Origin: Candidatus Eisenbacteria bacterium
GTDB lineage: Bacteria; Eisenbacteria; RBG-16-71-46; JACRLI01
Direction: 5' to 3'
Length of the DNA stretch: 60,521 nucleotides
NCBI GenBank assembly: GCA_016235265.1
Contig: JACRLI010000012.1
Location: forward strand, 1 to 60,521
Of this stretch, positions 54,086-60,521 are shown one piece after another (positions within the stretch are counted from its first letter, which is position 1; each line of letters opens with the position of its first letter). The translations under genes and the position numbers were made by a program. Under the pieces are notes generated by a model. That model searched no databases and was not told the origin of the DNA. It was given only the letters and a program-made list of their open reading frames with translations.

Positions 54086-55792
54086 TCAGGCCTTCTCGTG
54101 CTGGGGCCAGTAGTCCTTCTCCCGGCCCGGGACGCTGTACTCGTACGGACCGCGGTGGCAGACGGGCAGCTCCGCCCAGTTGCCGTGCGGCGGCGGCGAC
54201 TCCGCGCTCCACTCCAGCGTGTTCGACTTCCAGGGGTTGGCGCCGGCCTTCCTTCCGCGGCGCATGCTCACCAGGAAGTTGTAGATGAAGATGAACTGGA
54301 ACAGCAGCATCACCACCAGCGCGATGGTCGAGGTGGTGCGCAACGCCTGCATGGCGGGCGTGGCCAGCTCCGGGAAGTGGGTGTAGTCGTAGATGCGCCG
54401 GTGCTCGCCGTTGAGCCCCACCATGAACATCGGGATGAAGATGAAGTTGAACGGGATGATGGTGCCCCAGAAATGGATCTTGCCCAGGGTCTCGTTCATC
54501 ATCCGCCCGAACATCTTCGGGAACCAGAATGTGATCCCCGCGAACACCGCGATGATCGCGATGGGGAAGAACGTGTAGTGGAAGTGGGCGATCACGAAGT
54601 AGGTGTCGTGGAAGAAGATGTCCGCGCCGCTGGCACCCAGGTAGATCCCCGTCGCGCCGCCGATCAGGAACTCCGCCAGGAAGCCCAGCGCCCACAGCAT
54701 CGGGGTCGCAAACCGGATGGAGCCGCCGTAGAGCGTGGCGATGTACAGGAAGCACATTTCGGCGATCGGGATGGAGATCAGCACCGTGGTCACGGTGAAC
54801 ACGTTGGCCATGCGCGGGTCGATCCCGGCCACGAACTGGTGGTGGGCCCACACGAAGAAACTCAGGATCCCGGTGGCGATGACCGTGTAGATGACCGTCT
54901 TGTAGGCGAACATCTTCTTGCGCGAGAACACGGTGATCACCTCGGCCACGATCCCCATCGCCGGCAGCAGCACCACGTACACCTCGGGGTGGCCGAAGAA
55001 CCAGAACAGGTGCTGCCACAGGATGGGGTCGCCCCCGCGCGTGGGATTGAAGAACCCCGTGCCCAGCAACTGGTCGAACAGCAGCATCACCGCGCCGGCG
55101 ATCAGCGGGCCCACCGAGGCCATGAACAGCAGCGTGGCCACCACGATCATCCACACCACCAGCGGCACGTCGAAGGCCTTCATGCCGGGGGCGCGGGCAT
55201 TCATGGCGGTGACGATGAAGTTGATCCCCCCCAGCAGGAACGCCACGAACTCCAGCGCCACCGCGATGACCCACATGCTGGCCCCCTGCGGGGTCAGGTT
55301 GTACTTGGCGGACGCCGACAGCGGCGGGTAGGCCGTCCACGCGCCGCCGAAACCACCGTCCGGCATGAACAGGGACGCCAGCAGCACCAGCGCGCTGAGC
55401 AGGAACACCTGGTAGCTGAGGCGGTTGATCCGGGGGAAGACCATGTCGTCGCAGCCGCACATCAACGGGATCAGGTAGTTGCCGAAGCCCGCGATCAGCA
55501 CCGGCATGGCCACCCAGAAGATCATGATGCTGCCGTGATTGGTCACCAGCGCGTTGTACTTGCCCGGCGAGACGTGCCCGAAGAAGGGCACCGCGTTTCC
55601 GGGGAAGGCCAGCTGCATGCGGAACACGTAGGCGAAGAAGGCGCCCAGCAGGGCCATCGCCATGCCGGTGAACATGTACTGGAAGGCGATGGTCTTGTGG
55701 TCCGTGGACCACAGGTACTTCCGGAAGAAGGACTCCCCGTGGTGGGCGGCGTGCCCGGCCCCGTGGGCCGCTTCGATTGCGTGGCTGGCCAT
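54086..55792 (-). CDS. coxA: Cytochrome c oxidase subunit I (aa3/caa3 type)
   Basis: 568 residues from the ATG ending at 55792 (GGGAG upstream). Twelve helices; haem and CuB ligands in 'VTNHGSIMIFWVAMPVLIAG' (His), 'WQHLFWFFGHPEVYVVLLPA' (His, cross-linked Tyr), 'VWAHHQFVAG' (the two CuB His) and 'FHDTYFVIAHFHYTFF' (haem a and a3 His). The E/PEVY signature marks a type A oxidase with full D-channel Glu. It reduces oxygen to water and pumps protons. Between coxB and subunit III. Confidence 0.96.
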   Translation of the reverse strand: MASHAIEAAHGAGHAAHHGESFFRKYLWSTDHKTIAFQYMFTGMAMALLGAFFAYVFRMQLAFPGNAVPFFGHVSPGKYNALVTNHGSIMIFWVAMPVLIAGFGNYLIPLMCGCDDMVFPRINRLSYQVFLLSALVLLASLFMPDGGFGGAWTAYPPLSASAKYNLTPQGASMWVIAVALEFVAFLLGGINFIVTAMNARAPGMKAFDVPLVVWMIVVATLLFMASVGPLIAGAVMLLFDQLLGTGFFNPTRGGDPILWQHLFWFFGHPEVYVVLLPAMGIVAEVITVFSRKKMFAYKTVIYTVIATGILSFFVWAHHQFVAGIDPRMANVFTVTTVLISIPIAEMCFLYIATLYGGSIRFATPMLWALGFLAEFLIGGATGIYLGASGADIFFHDTYFVIAHFHYTFFPIAIIAVFAGITFWFPKMFGRMMNETLGKIHFWGTIIPFNFIFIPMFMVGLNGEHRRIYDYTHFPELATPAMQALRTTSTIALVVMLLFQFIFIYNFLVSMRRGRKAGANPWKSNTLEWSAESPPPHGNWAELPVCHRGPYEYSVPGREKDYWPQHEKA

Positions 55793-55802
55793 CGTCTCCC
55801 CG

Positions 55803-56591
55803 TCAGTTCCTGGTGTCGGCGGCCGCGGCGGCGGCCGCCAGCGCGGCCCGCGGCGCGTCCGCGGTGGTCGTGCCGGCAGGAGCGGGCGCGGCGCCCCCGG
55901 CGCCGGCATGGAACGCCCCGATGGGCGTGCCGGCGTGGGAGCGCATCCACGCGGCATGCTGCTCCTGCGACTGGATCTCGATCTCGGCGCTCATGATCCC
56001 GTGCGCCACGCCGCAGATCTGCGAGCAGCGGATGTCGTGGACCCCGGTGCGGGTGGCCCGGAACCAGCCGGTGATCACGCGCCCGGGCACGGCATCCTGC
56101 TTCAGCCGGAACACCGGCACGAAGAAGCTGTGCAGCACGTCCTTCGACTCCAGCTGGAAGTGCACCGTCCGGTTCACGGGCACGTGCAGCGTGTCGGCCG
56201 AGAAGATGTCGTCCGGGGTGTCGAGCCGGCCGTCGGGACCGGGCTGCTGGAACGTCCAGGTCCACTGCTGGCTGATCACGCGCACCGTCTCGTCGGCCGG
56301 CGGGAGCGTCTGCTTCACCTTGTACCAGACGCGGATGGCGGCCACGATGATGAGCACGTCGCACACCAGGATCAGCGTGTGCGGGACGTTGATCCAGCGC
56401 TTGAGCCGCTTCTCCTTGCCGGTCACGTACTGCGCCGCCACGCCGGCCCGGGCGCGGAAACGCCAGATCAGCCAGAAGAACATCACCTCGGCGGCCACGA
56501 ACCAGAAGCCCACCAGGATCGTGACCAGCCACACCAGCTGGTCCACGTCGCTGGAGTAGGTCGAGAGGCTCGGAATGTAGTGCTCGATCAT
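55803..56591 (-). CDS. coxB: Cytochrome c oxidase subunit II with CuA site
   Basis: 262 residues from the ATG ending at 56591. Two helices (about 17-43 and 72-90) then the cupredoxin domain: His154 in 'DVLHSFFVPVFRLKQDAVPG' and Cys189, Cys193, His197, Met200 in 'CSQICGVAHGIM'. There is no fused cytochrome c; the separate dihaem cytochrome at 56747 is the likely electron donor. The last 45 residues are Ala/Gly/Pro-rich. Stop lies 10 bases before coxA. Confidence 0.95.
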   Translation of the reverse strand: MIEHYIPSLSTYSSDVDQLVWLVTILVGFWFVAAEVMFFWLIWRFRARAGVAAQYVTGKEKRLKRWINVPHTLILVCDVLIIVAAIRVWYKVKQTLPPADETVRVISQQWTWTFQQPGPDGRLDTPDDIFSADTLHVPVNRTVHFQLESKDVLHSFFVPVFRLKQDAVPGRVITGWFRATRTGVHDIRCSQICGVAHGIMSAEIEIQSQEQHAAWMRSHAGTPIGAFHAGAGGAAPAPAGTTTADAPRAALAAAAAAADTRN

Positions 56592-56607
56592 GGGCGGGTC
56601 CCGGGCT

Positions 56608-56730
56608 TCAGAGAATGAACAGGAACACGGCGGCCGCGAACAGCCCCGCGCCAATCAACGTCCAGAGAAACGTCTTCCCACCCAGCCAGTCGCCCCAGTC
56701 GTCGTCGCGCTCCTCGGTCGCCTTCGCCAT
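56608..56730 (-). CDS. 40-residue single-helix membrane protein of the cox operon
   Basis: Begins at the ATG ending at 56730 and ends in TGA at 56608: 40 residues. An acidic N-terminus (ATEERDDDWGDWLGGK) is followed by one hydrophobic helix (TFLWTLIGAGLFAAAVFLFI) to the end. It fits exactly between the cytochrome c gene (16-base gap) and coxB (16-base gap), same strand. Very small subunits or assembly factors are common in haem-copper oxidases (compare CcoQ, CbaD), so a role in the complex is plausible. Too short for similarity proof. Confidence 0.7.
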   Translation of the reverse strand: MAKATEERDDDWGDWLGGKTFLWTLIGAGLFAAAVFLFIL

Positions 56731-56746
56731 CTGGAAGTCTCCCACG

Positions 56747-57460
56747 TTACGGCTGGAGGGTGCGGATGTAGGCGATCACGTCCTTCATCGCCGTGGTGTC
56801 GGGCAGCGACTTCGCCATCGCGGCCATCTGCATGCCGGTCGCGTCCTGCGGGTGCGCGCCGCGCAGCCCGCTGCGGAATTTGGAGAGCTGGCTGAACATG
56901 TACCAGTCGGCCTGGCGGTTCAGCGGCGGCGCCCCCAGCGCCTGGTTGCCGGCGGCCGCGGCACCGTGGCAGGCGATGCACACCGCGTTGAAGCGCGCCT
57001 GGCCCGCTGCGACGTTGCCTCCCGCCAGGCTGGCGGCGGGGCGGGCAGGCCGGAGCGTCTCCACGTACTGGGCCACGGACTCCAGGTCGCCCGGCCGGTA
57101 CAGCGAGCGGGCCATGGGGCGCATGCGCGCGCCCTCCGCATCGTCGGGATGCGTGCCGCGGAGGCCGCCTTTGAACTTGCCCAGCTGGGCCACCAGGTAC
57201 CACTTCGGGAGGCCTGCGATCTCGGGAGCGCCGATGGTGGGGTTGCCGAGGCCGCGGGGCCCGTGGCAGGGCACGCAGGTGTCGTAGATCTGCGTGCCAC
57301 GCGCCAGCCCCGGCCCGGGGGTGCGCGAGCAGCCGACCGCCAGGACCGCGGCAGCCAGGACCGCAAGGGCAACGGGGGCAACGGGGACAACAGGGGTCTT
57401 CGCCAGGAACAAGGCCGTCTCCGTACGCGTCGCTCGGGACCAGCTAGGGACTTGGATCAT
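56747..57460 (-). CDS. Dihaem cytochrome c lipoprotein, oxidase donor
   Basis: 237 residues. Signal with lipobox 'LAVGCSR', so membrane-anchored by lipid. Two similar cytochrome c domains (about 50-135 and 150-237), each with CxxCH ('DTCVPCHGPRGLG', 'AVCIACHGAAAAG') and a later Met ('ARMRPMARSL', 'MQMAAMAKSLPD') as sixth ligand. The repeat 'KWYLVAQLGKFKGGLRGTHP' / 'DWYMFSQLSKFRSGLRGAHP' shows internal duplication of the cytochrome c4 or c553 type. Being first gene of the cox operon it probably feeds CuA. Confidence 0.93.
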   Translation of the reverse strand: MIQVPSWSRATRTETALFLAKTPVVPVAPVALAVLAAAVLAVGCSRTPGPGLARGTQIYDTCVPCHGPRGLGNPTIGAPEIAGLPKWYLVAQLGKFKGGLRGTHPDDAEGARMRPMARSLYRPGDLESVAQYVETLRPARPAASLAGGNVAAGQARFNAVCIACHGAAAAGNQALGAPPLNRQADWYMFSQLSKFRSGLRGAHPQDATGMQMAAMAKSLPDTTAMKDVIAYIRTLQP

Positions 57461-57514
57461 GCCCGGGATCAGCCACGGACGGCAGAAGCCAGCGCGCGCG
57501 GGCGACCGGGAACG

Positions 57515-57537
57515 GGGCGCCGCCGGGGGCGGCGTCC
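57515..57537 (-). terminator. Hairpin after the fused E1 dehydrogenase gene
   Basis: Ten-base stem GGGCGCCGCC / GGCGGCGTCC (one G-T pair) with a 3-base loop, 130 bases past the stop at 57667. No T-tract. A smaller hairpin CCCGG-AAAA-CCGGG lies nearer, at 57624-57637. Confidence 0.4.
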
Positions 57538-57666
57538 GTCGCGGGGATCACGGCCAGTCACGGGATTGGATGCGCGGCCAGTCTCAGGTATTCGGGAAAC
57601 TTCGCCGTGGCAGCGGGTTCCGGCCCGGAAAACCGGGACCGCGAAACCGGCGTCGCGCGCCGGCGG

Positions 57667-59718
57667 CTAGTACGAGAGCACCTTTCGCATCGCCTGCAGC
57701 AGCTTCGCCTCCGAGGGCAGCACGGCGGCTTCCAGGATCCGGTTGAAGCCCACGGGCGTGAAGGTCGAGCCGACCCGCTCCACCGGGGCGTCCAGGTACT
57801 CGAACGCGCGGGAGGCCACCAGCGCGGCCAGCTCGCCCCCGAAGCCGCCGAAGACCTTGTCCTCGTGGGCCACCAGCACCCGGCCGGTCTTGCGGGCCGT
57901 GGTCAGCACGGCTTCCTCGTCCAGCGGCTGCAGCGAGCGCAGGTCCAGCACCTCCACCGACACCCCCTCCCCGGCCAGCTTCTTCGCGGCTTCCAGGGCG
58001 AAGTGAACCACGGTGCCGTAGGCCACCACGCTCAGGTCGGTGCCCTCGCGGCGCACCCGGGCGCGGCCGAACGGCACGGTGAAGTCCTCCGGCACGGGGC
58101 AGCGGGTGAAGGGCTGGTTGTACAGGAACTTGGGCTCCAGGAACAGCGTCGGGCCCTCGGAGCGCAACGCGGTGCGCAGCAGGCCGGCGGCGTCGTCGGC
58201 GAAGGCCGGCATCACCACGCGCACACCGGGCAGCGTGGTGAAGGTGCCCTCGAGATTCTGGCTGTGGTACAGGCCGCCGCCGATGTAGCCCCCGGAGGCC
58301 AGCCGGATCACCATGTTGGGCGCGAACTGCCCGTTGCTGCGCCAGTAGTCGTGCGTGCACTCGATCAGCTGCTCCATGGCGGGCCAGAAGTAGTCGGCGA
58401 ACTCCGCGCCCTCCACCACCACGCGGATGTCCTTCCGGTAACGCGAGAAACCGTTGGCGGTGCCGACGATGAAGTCCTCGGCCAGGGGCGCGTTGAACAC
58501 GCGCCGGGCCCCGAACTCCTTCTGCATGCCCTTGGTGACCAGAAAGATGCCTTCCTTCTCCTTGTTGGCCATGTCCTGGCCCCACAGGAAGGTGTGCGGG
58601 TTGCGCCGGAACTCGTCGTGGAGCACCCCGTTGATGGCCTCGCGGAAGGTGCGCTTCTCGCCCAGGCCGGCGGGATTGGTGCCGTCGGGGTAGCCGGGGC
58701 TGTCGGCCGCGGGCGGCAGCACGAAGTCGAAGATGCCCGCGGGATCGGGCGCGGCAGCGGCGCGGGCCCGCTCGGCGGCGCCATCCACGGCGGTCTTCAC
58801 CTGGGCCTCGATCCGCTCCACTTCCGACACGGGAATACCCGCGGACTCCAGCAGGTGCCTGCGAAAGCGCGGCAGCGGGTCGCGCGCGTGCGCGGCCGCC
58901 AGCTCGCGCTCGTCGCGGTACAGGAGGTGGTTGTCCGAGTTGCTGTGGGCGCCGATGCGCACGCAGTCGGCGTACACGATGGCCCCGCCCTTCTTCGCGC
59001 GCACGAATGCGATGGCCTTCTGCATGGCCCTGTGGCTGTCCACGGGATCGGTGCCGTCGCAGTAGATGATCTCGAGATTGGGCAGCCCGCGGAAGTTCTC
59101 GGCGATCCGGGCGTTGGCGGACTGGTCGCGCTTGGGCACGGAGATGCCATAGCCGTTGTCCTGCGCCACCAGGATCACCGGCAGCTTTTCGCGGCTGATC
59201 CCCAGCAGGGCCTCGTAGCAGTACCCCTCGCTGAGCGCGGACTCGCCCATGCTGCAGTAGACGATGGCGTCGTCGTCGTAGAGCTTCACCGCGCGGCCCA
59301 GCCCCGCGGCGTGCAGCAGGTGATTGCCGGTGCAGCTGCTGACGTTCTGGATGTTCAGCTCCGGCTTGGCGAAGTGGTTGCTCATGTGACGGCCGCCGGA
59401 GGCCACGTCGGCCTGCTTGCTCATGCCGTTGAGGAAGATCTCCTCCTCGCTGATGCCCGCCGCCAGTGCCAGCTGCATGTCCCGGTAGTACGGGAACAGG
59501 AAGTCCCTGCGGGGCCGGAACACCACGCCCGCCGCCAGCTGAATGCCCTCATGCCCCGAGCAGGGCGCATGGTAGGACCAGCCGAGGCCGAGCTTGAGAT
59601 AGTTGGGAGCCTGCTCGTCGATGCGGCGGGCGGTGAACATCAGCCCGTACCAGCGGAGAAGTTCCTTGTGACCCAGCTCGGGGGACGTATAACTGCCGGG
59701 TTCGAGGGTCTGGCTCAA
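57667..59718 (-). CDS. Fused alpha-beta E1 of a 2-oxoacid dehydrogenase (branched-chain type)
   Basis: About 683 residues. The alpha half (about 1-330) has the TPP region 'VYCSMGESALSEGYCYEALL' to 'LPVILVAQDNGYGISVP'; the beta half (350-683) has 'TFREAINGVLHDEFRRNPHT', 'VFGGFGGELAALVASRAFEY' and 'DLRSLQPLDEEAVLTTARKT'. It decarboxylates a branched-chain 2-oxo acid or pyruvate; fused E1 of this sort is common in Bacteroidota-like bacteria. E2 and E3 are not in the window. I use TTG at 59718 because GGAG is five bases before it; a GTG at 59724 overlaps the SD itself and is less likely. Long AT-rich 5' region. Confidence 0.92.
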   Translation of the reverse strand: MSQTLEPGSYTSPELGHKELLRWYGLMFTARRIDEQAPNYLKLGLGWSYHAPCSGHEGIQLAAGVVFRPRRDFLFPYYRDMQLALAAGISEEEIFLNGMSKQADVASGGRHMSNHFAKPELNIQNVSSCTGNHLLHAAGLGRAVKLYDDDAIVYCSMGESALSEGYCYEALLGISREKLPVILVAQDNGYGISVPKRDQSANARIAENFRGLPNLEIIYCDGTDPVDSHRAMQKAIAFVRAKKGGAIVYADCVRIGAHSNSDNHLLYRDERELAAAHARDPLPRFRRHLLESAGIPVSEVERIEAQVKTAVDGAAERARAAAAPDPAGIFDFVLPPAADSPGYPDGTNPAGLGEKRTFREAINGVLHDEFRRNPHTFLWGQDMANKEKEGIFLVTKGMQKEFGARRVFNAPLAEDFIVGTANGFSRYRKDIRVVVEGAEFADYFWPAMEQLIECTHDYWRSNGQFAPNMVIRLASGGYIGGGLYHSQNLEGTFTTLPGVRVVMPAFADDAAGLLRTALRSEGPTLFLEPKFLYNQPFTRCPVPEDFTVPFGRARVRREGTDLSVVAYGTVVHFALEAAKKLAGEGVSVEVLDLRSLQPLDEEAVLTTARKTGRVLVAHEDKVFGGFGGELAALVASRAFEYLDAPVERVGSTFTPVGFNRILEAAVLPSEAKLLQAMRKVLSY

Positions 59719-59905
59719 ATTCACTCCTTTGCGGGTGGGGGCGCGCCCTGCGCCGCCCTTGGCCTGCCGGGGATCATGCTCCCCGCATGCCGCGCCCTGG
59801 GATAGGGGCCCACCGATTTCCCTGGGAACGTCTGCCCTGATTGTCGGCTCAGGGCGGGCACATCTGCCTGTCGTAGGCGTACTGAATGACCGCTAAAGTC
59901 TACCC

Positions 59906-59929
59906 GAATGGTAGCCTTTGGTACCATTC
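59906..59929. promoter_or_regulatory. Perfect inverted repeat GAATGGTA-N8-TACCATTC
   Basis: Eight-base arms with an 8-base spacer, about 190 bases upstream of the E1 start. Either a dimeric regulator site or an RNA hairpin in the leader; no T-tract, so terminator function is unlikely. Confidence 0.45.
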
Positions 59930-60012
59930 AAAATCAAGCCCCGAACCAAGAAAGTCATCCGTCCATGATTTCAACTTGTTTATGTACAAATAGTTACGAG
60001 TCCAATCGAAAT

Positions 60013-60026
60013 TGTAACCGTTTCCA
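60013..60026. promoter_or_regulatory. LacI-family-like operator TGTAACCGTTTCCA
   Basis: The complementary strand reads TGGAAACGGTTACA and meets every fixed position of TGNAANCGNTTNCA. It lies in the AT-rich island about 300 bases upstream of the E1 gene and 90 bases past the stop of the spermidine-synthase-like gene. No LacI-type regulator is in the window. Confidence 0.4.
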
Positions 60027-60118
60027 CCCCGACCGGCTGGGTCGGCTCGAACAGGCCTCGGCCGCGGGAATCCATTCTTAGCTGTTGGATGCAATCGCGC
60101 GCGGGAAGTGTCCGGGGG

Positions 60119-60521
60119 TCACTCCGCCAGGGTGACGTCCCAGGGCATCCAGGCCAGTGCCTCGCGGCGCCACTCTTCGTGGCCGGCGAGCGCCCAGAGG
60201 TCCAGGGGGTTGTAGTCGTCGGTGAGCAGCGTCGAGGGACCGGCCAGGGCTAGGGGCTTGGAGGCCGCCAGCTCGCTGTCCACCTCCGCCGAGACGGCGA
60301 AGGGCCGCGCTCCGGTCTCCAGGGAAACCGGGGCCCGGCCCGCGACCAGGATGTTCCCGCCGTACTCCCCCGCGGTGCCGCAGGGGAGCACCCGGATCCA
60401 CGGAAACGTGGCGGCGATGGTGCGCGCCACCGAGCGCAGCGGCCGCCCGCGGGGACCTTCCCGGTAGCCCACGTAGTTGAGCACCACCACGCCCCCGGGA
60501 GCCAGCCGCCGGTCCACCACC
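60119..60521 (-). CDS. Spermidine synthase-like protein, C-terminal part (truncated by window end)
   Basis: About 133 residues visible; the start lies beyond the window. 'LAPGGVVVLNYVGYREGPRG' is the late strand of a Rossmann methyltransferase-like fold, and 'TLLTDDYNPLDLW' matches the TDDYxPLxxW end of spermidine synthase and of the fused MFS/spermidine-synthase proteins common in GC-rich bacteria. Aminopropyl transfer is not certain from this part alone. Convergence does not apply: the next gene downstream on the same strand is the E1 dehydrogenase, 400 bases away. Confidence 0.75.
   Translation of the reverse strand, partial: VVDRRLAPGGVVVLNYVGYREGPRGRPLRSVARTIAATFPWIRVLPCGTAGEYGGNILVAGRAPVSLETGARPFAVSAEVDSELAASKPLALAGPSTLLTDDYNPLDLWALAGHEEWRREALAWMPWDVTLAE

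Larger units (their letters stand above)
59719..60118. other. 400-base intergenic region with AT-rich island and operator-like sites
   Basis: From 59880 to 60040 the GC content drops sharply against the rest of the window. It holds a perfect 8-base inverted repeat GAATGGTA-N8-TACCATTC (59906-59929) and TGTAACCGTTTCCA (60013-60026), whose complement fits the LacI/CcpA-type consensus TGNAANCGNTTNCA. A 64-codon open frame (59900-60094, minus) is probably not coding. Likely the promoter and control region of the E1 gene. Confidence 0.5.

Noticed and set aside
59900..60094. 64-codon minus-strand frame in the AT-rich island (contains NGYNFDWTRNYLYINKLK)
   Set aside because: Its composition is unlike the neighbours and it has no SD; it lies over the operator-like sites. 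Could be a gene remnant, but I cannot support it as a gene.

Overview
GC-rich bacterial chromosome segment, densely coded, about 56 genes and mostly on the minus strand. I see no rRNA, tRNA, CRISPR array, transposase or phage gene. The organism is probably a Gram-negative, aerobic, protein- and amino-acid-degrading heterotroph. Pointers are beta-barrel and OmpA-like envelope proteins, a secreted protein with a C-terminal FlgD-like/type-A sorting domain, a six-cysteine secreted module followed by a W-x-K-x-x-Y-R tail, PknB-type kinases fused to beta-propeller or TPR regions, and many exported peptidases. This mix is typical of FCB-related or neighbouring phyla (Candidatus Eisenbacteria, Gemmatimonadota or Acidobacteriota style genomes). 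That placement is inference from gene style, not from a marker gene.

Layout. 0.1-5.5 kb: a small secreted protein and two tandem Ser/Thr kinases. 5.7-13.3 kb: acyl-CoA dehydrogenase, exported M3 peptidase, two envelope proteins, a PAS protein and an OPT transporter. 13.4-17.6 kb: a small basic protein with a structured leader, then a PhnD-like binding lipoprotein translationally coupled to a hybrid histidine kinase. 17.8-24.4 kb: secreted or exported proteins (Gly/Arg-rich protein, C45-like hydrolase, metallo-beta-lactamase-fold hydrolase, sorting-domain protein, peroxiredoxin, cysteine-module protein). 24.5-33.7 kb: a second M3 peptidase divergent from an ArsR-DUF2087 regulator with a clear operator/promoter, then SDR, MsrBA, amidohydrolase, proline iminopeptidase, OmpA-like protein and a deoxynucleoside kinase.

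33.8-42.6 kb is a phenylacetate degradation operon read leftward: paaA-B-C-D-G-H-J-Z plus a paaF-like hydratase. It covers ring epoxidation, isomerisation, ring cleavage and beta-oxidation; paaE, paaK and paaI are not in the window. 42.7-49.7 kb holds DUF190 and CrcB fluoride export, an M13 peptidase, an HDOD protein, and an operon of a GAF/free-Met-sulfoxide-reductase-like protein, a cytosolic histidine kinase and a receiver. 50.0-52.2 kb (plus strand): an M20 amidohydrolase overlapping a SCO1-PCuAC fusion, a copper chaperone that converges on the cytochrome c oxidase operon (52.2-57.5 kb). That operon has dihaem cytochrome c, a 40-residue membrane protein, CoxII, CoxI, two subunit III proteins, subunit IV and an 87-residue membrane protein. 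57.7-60.5 kb: a fused E1 2-oxoacid dehydrogenase, an AT-rich non-coding island with operator-like palindromes, and the end of a spermidine-synthase-like gene.

Together the genes describe peptide and aromatic compound catabolism feeding acyl-CoA pathways and aerobic respiration, with repeated investment in oxidative-damage repair (MsrBA, fRMsr-like, BCP). Tight 1-4 base stop/start overlaps, often GTGA, link many gene pairs.
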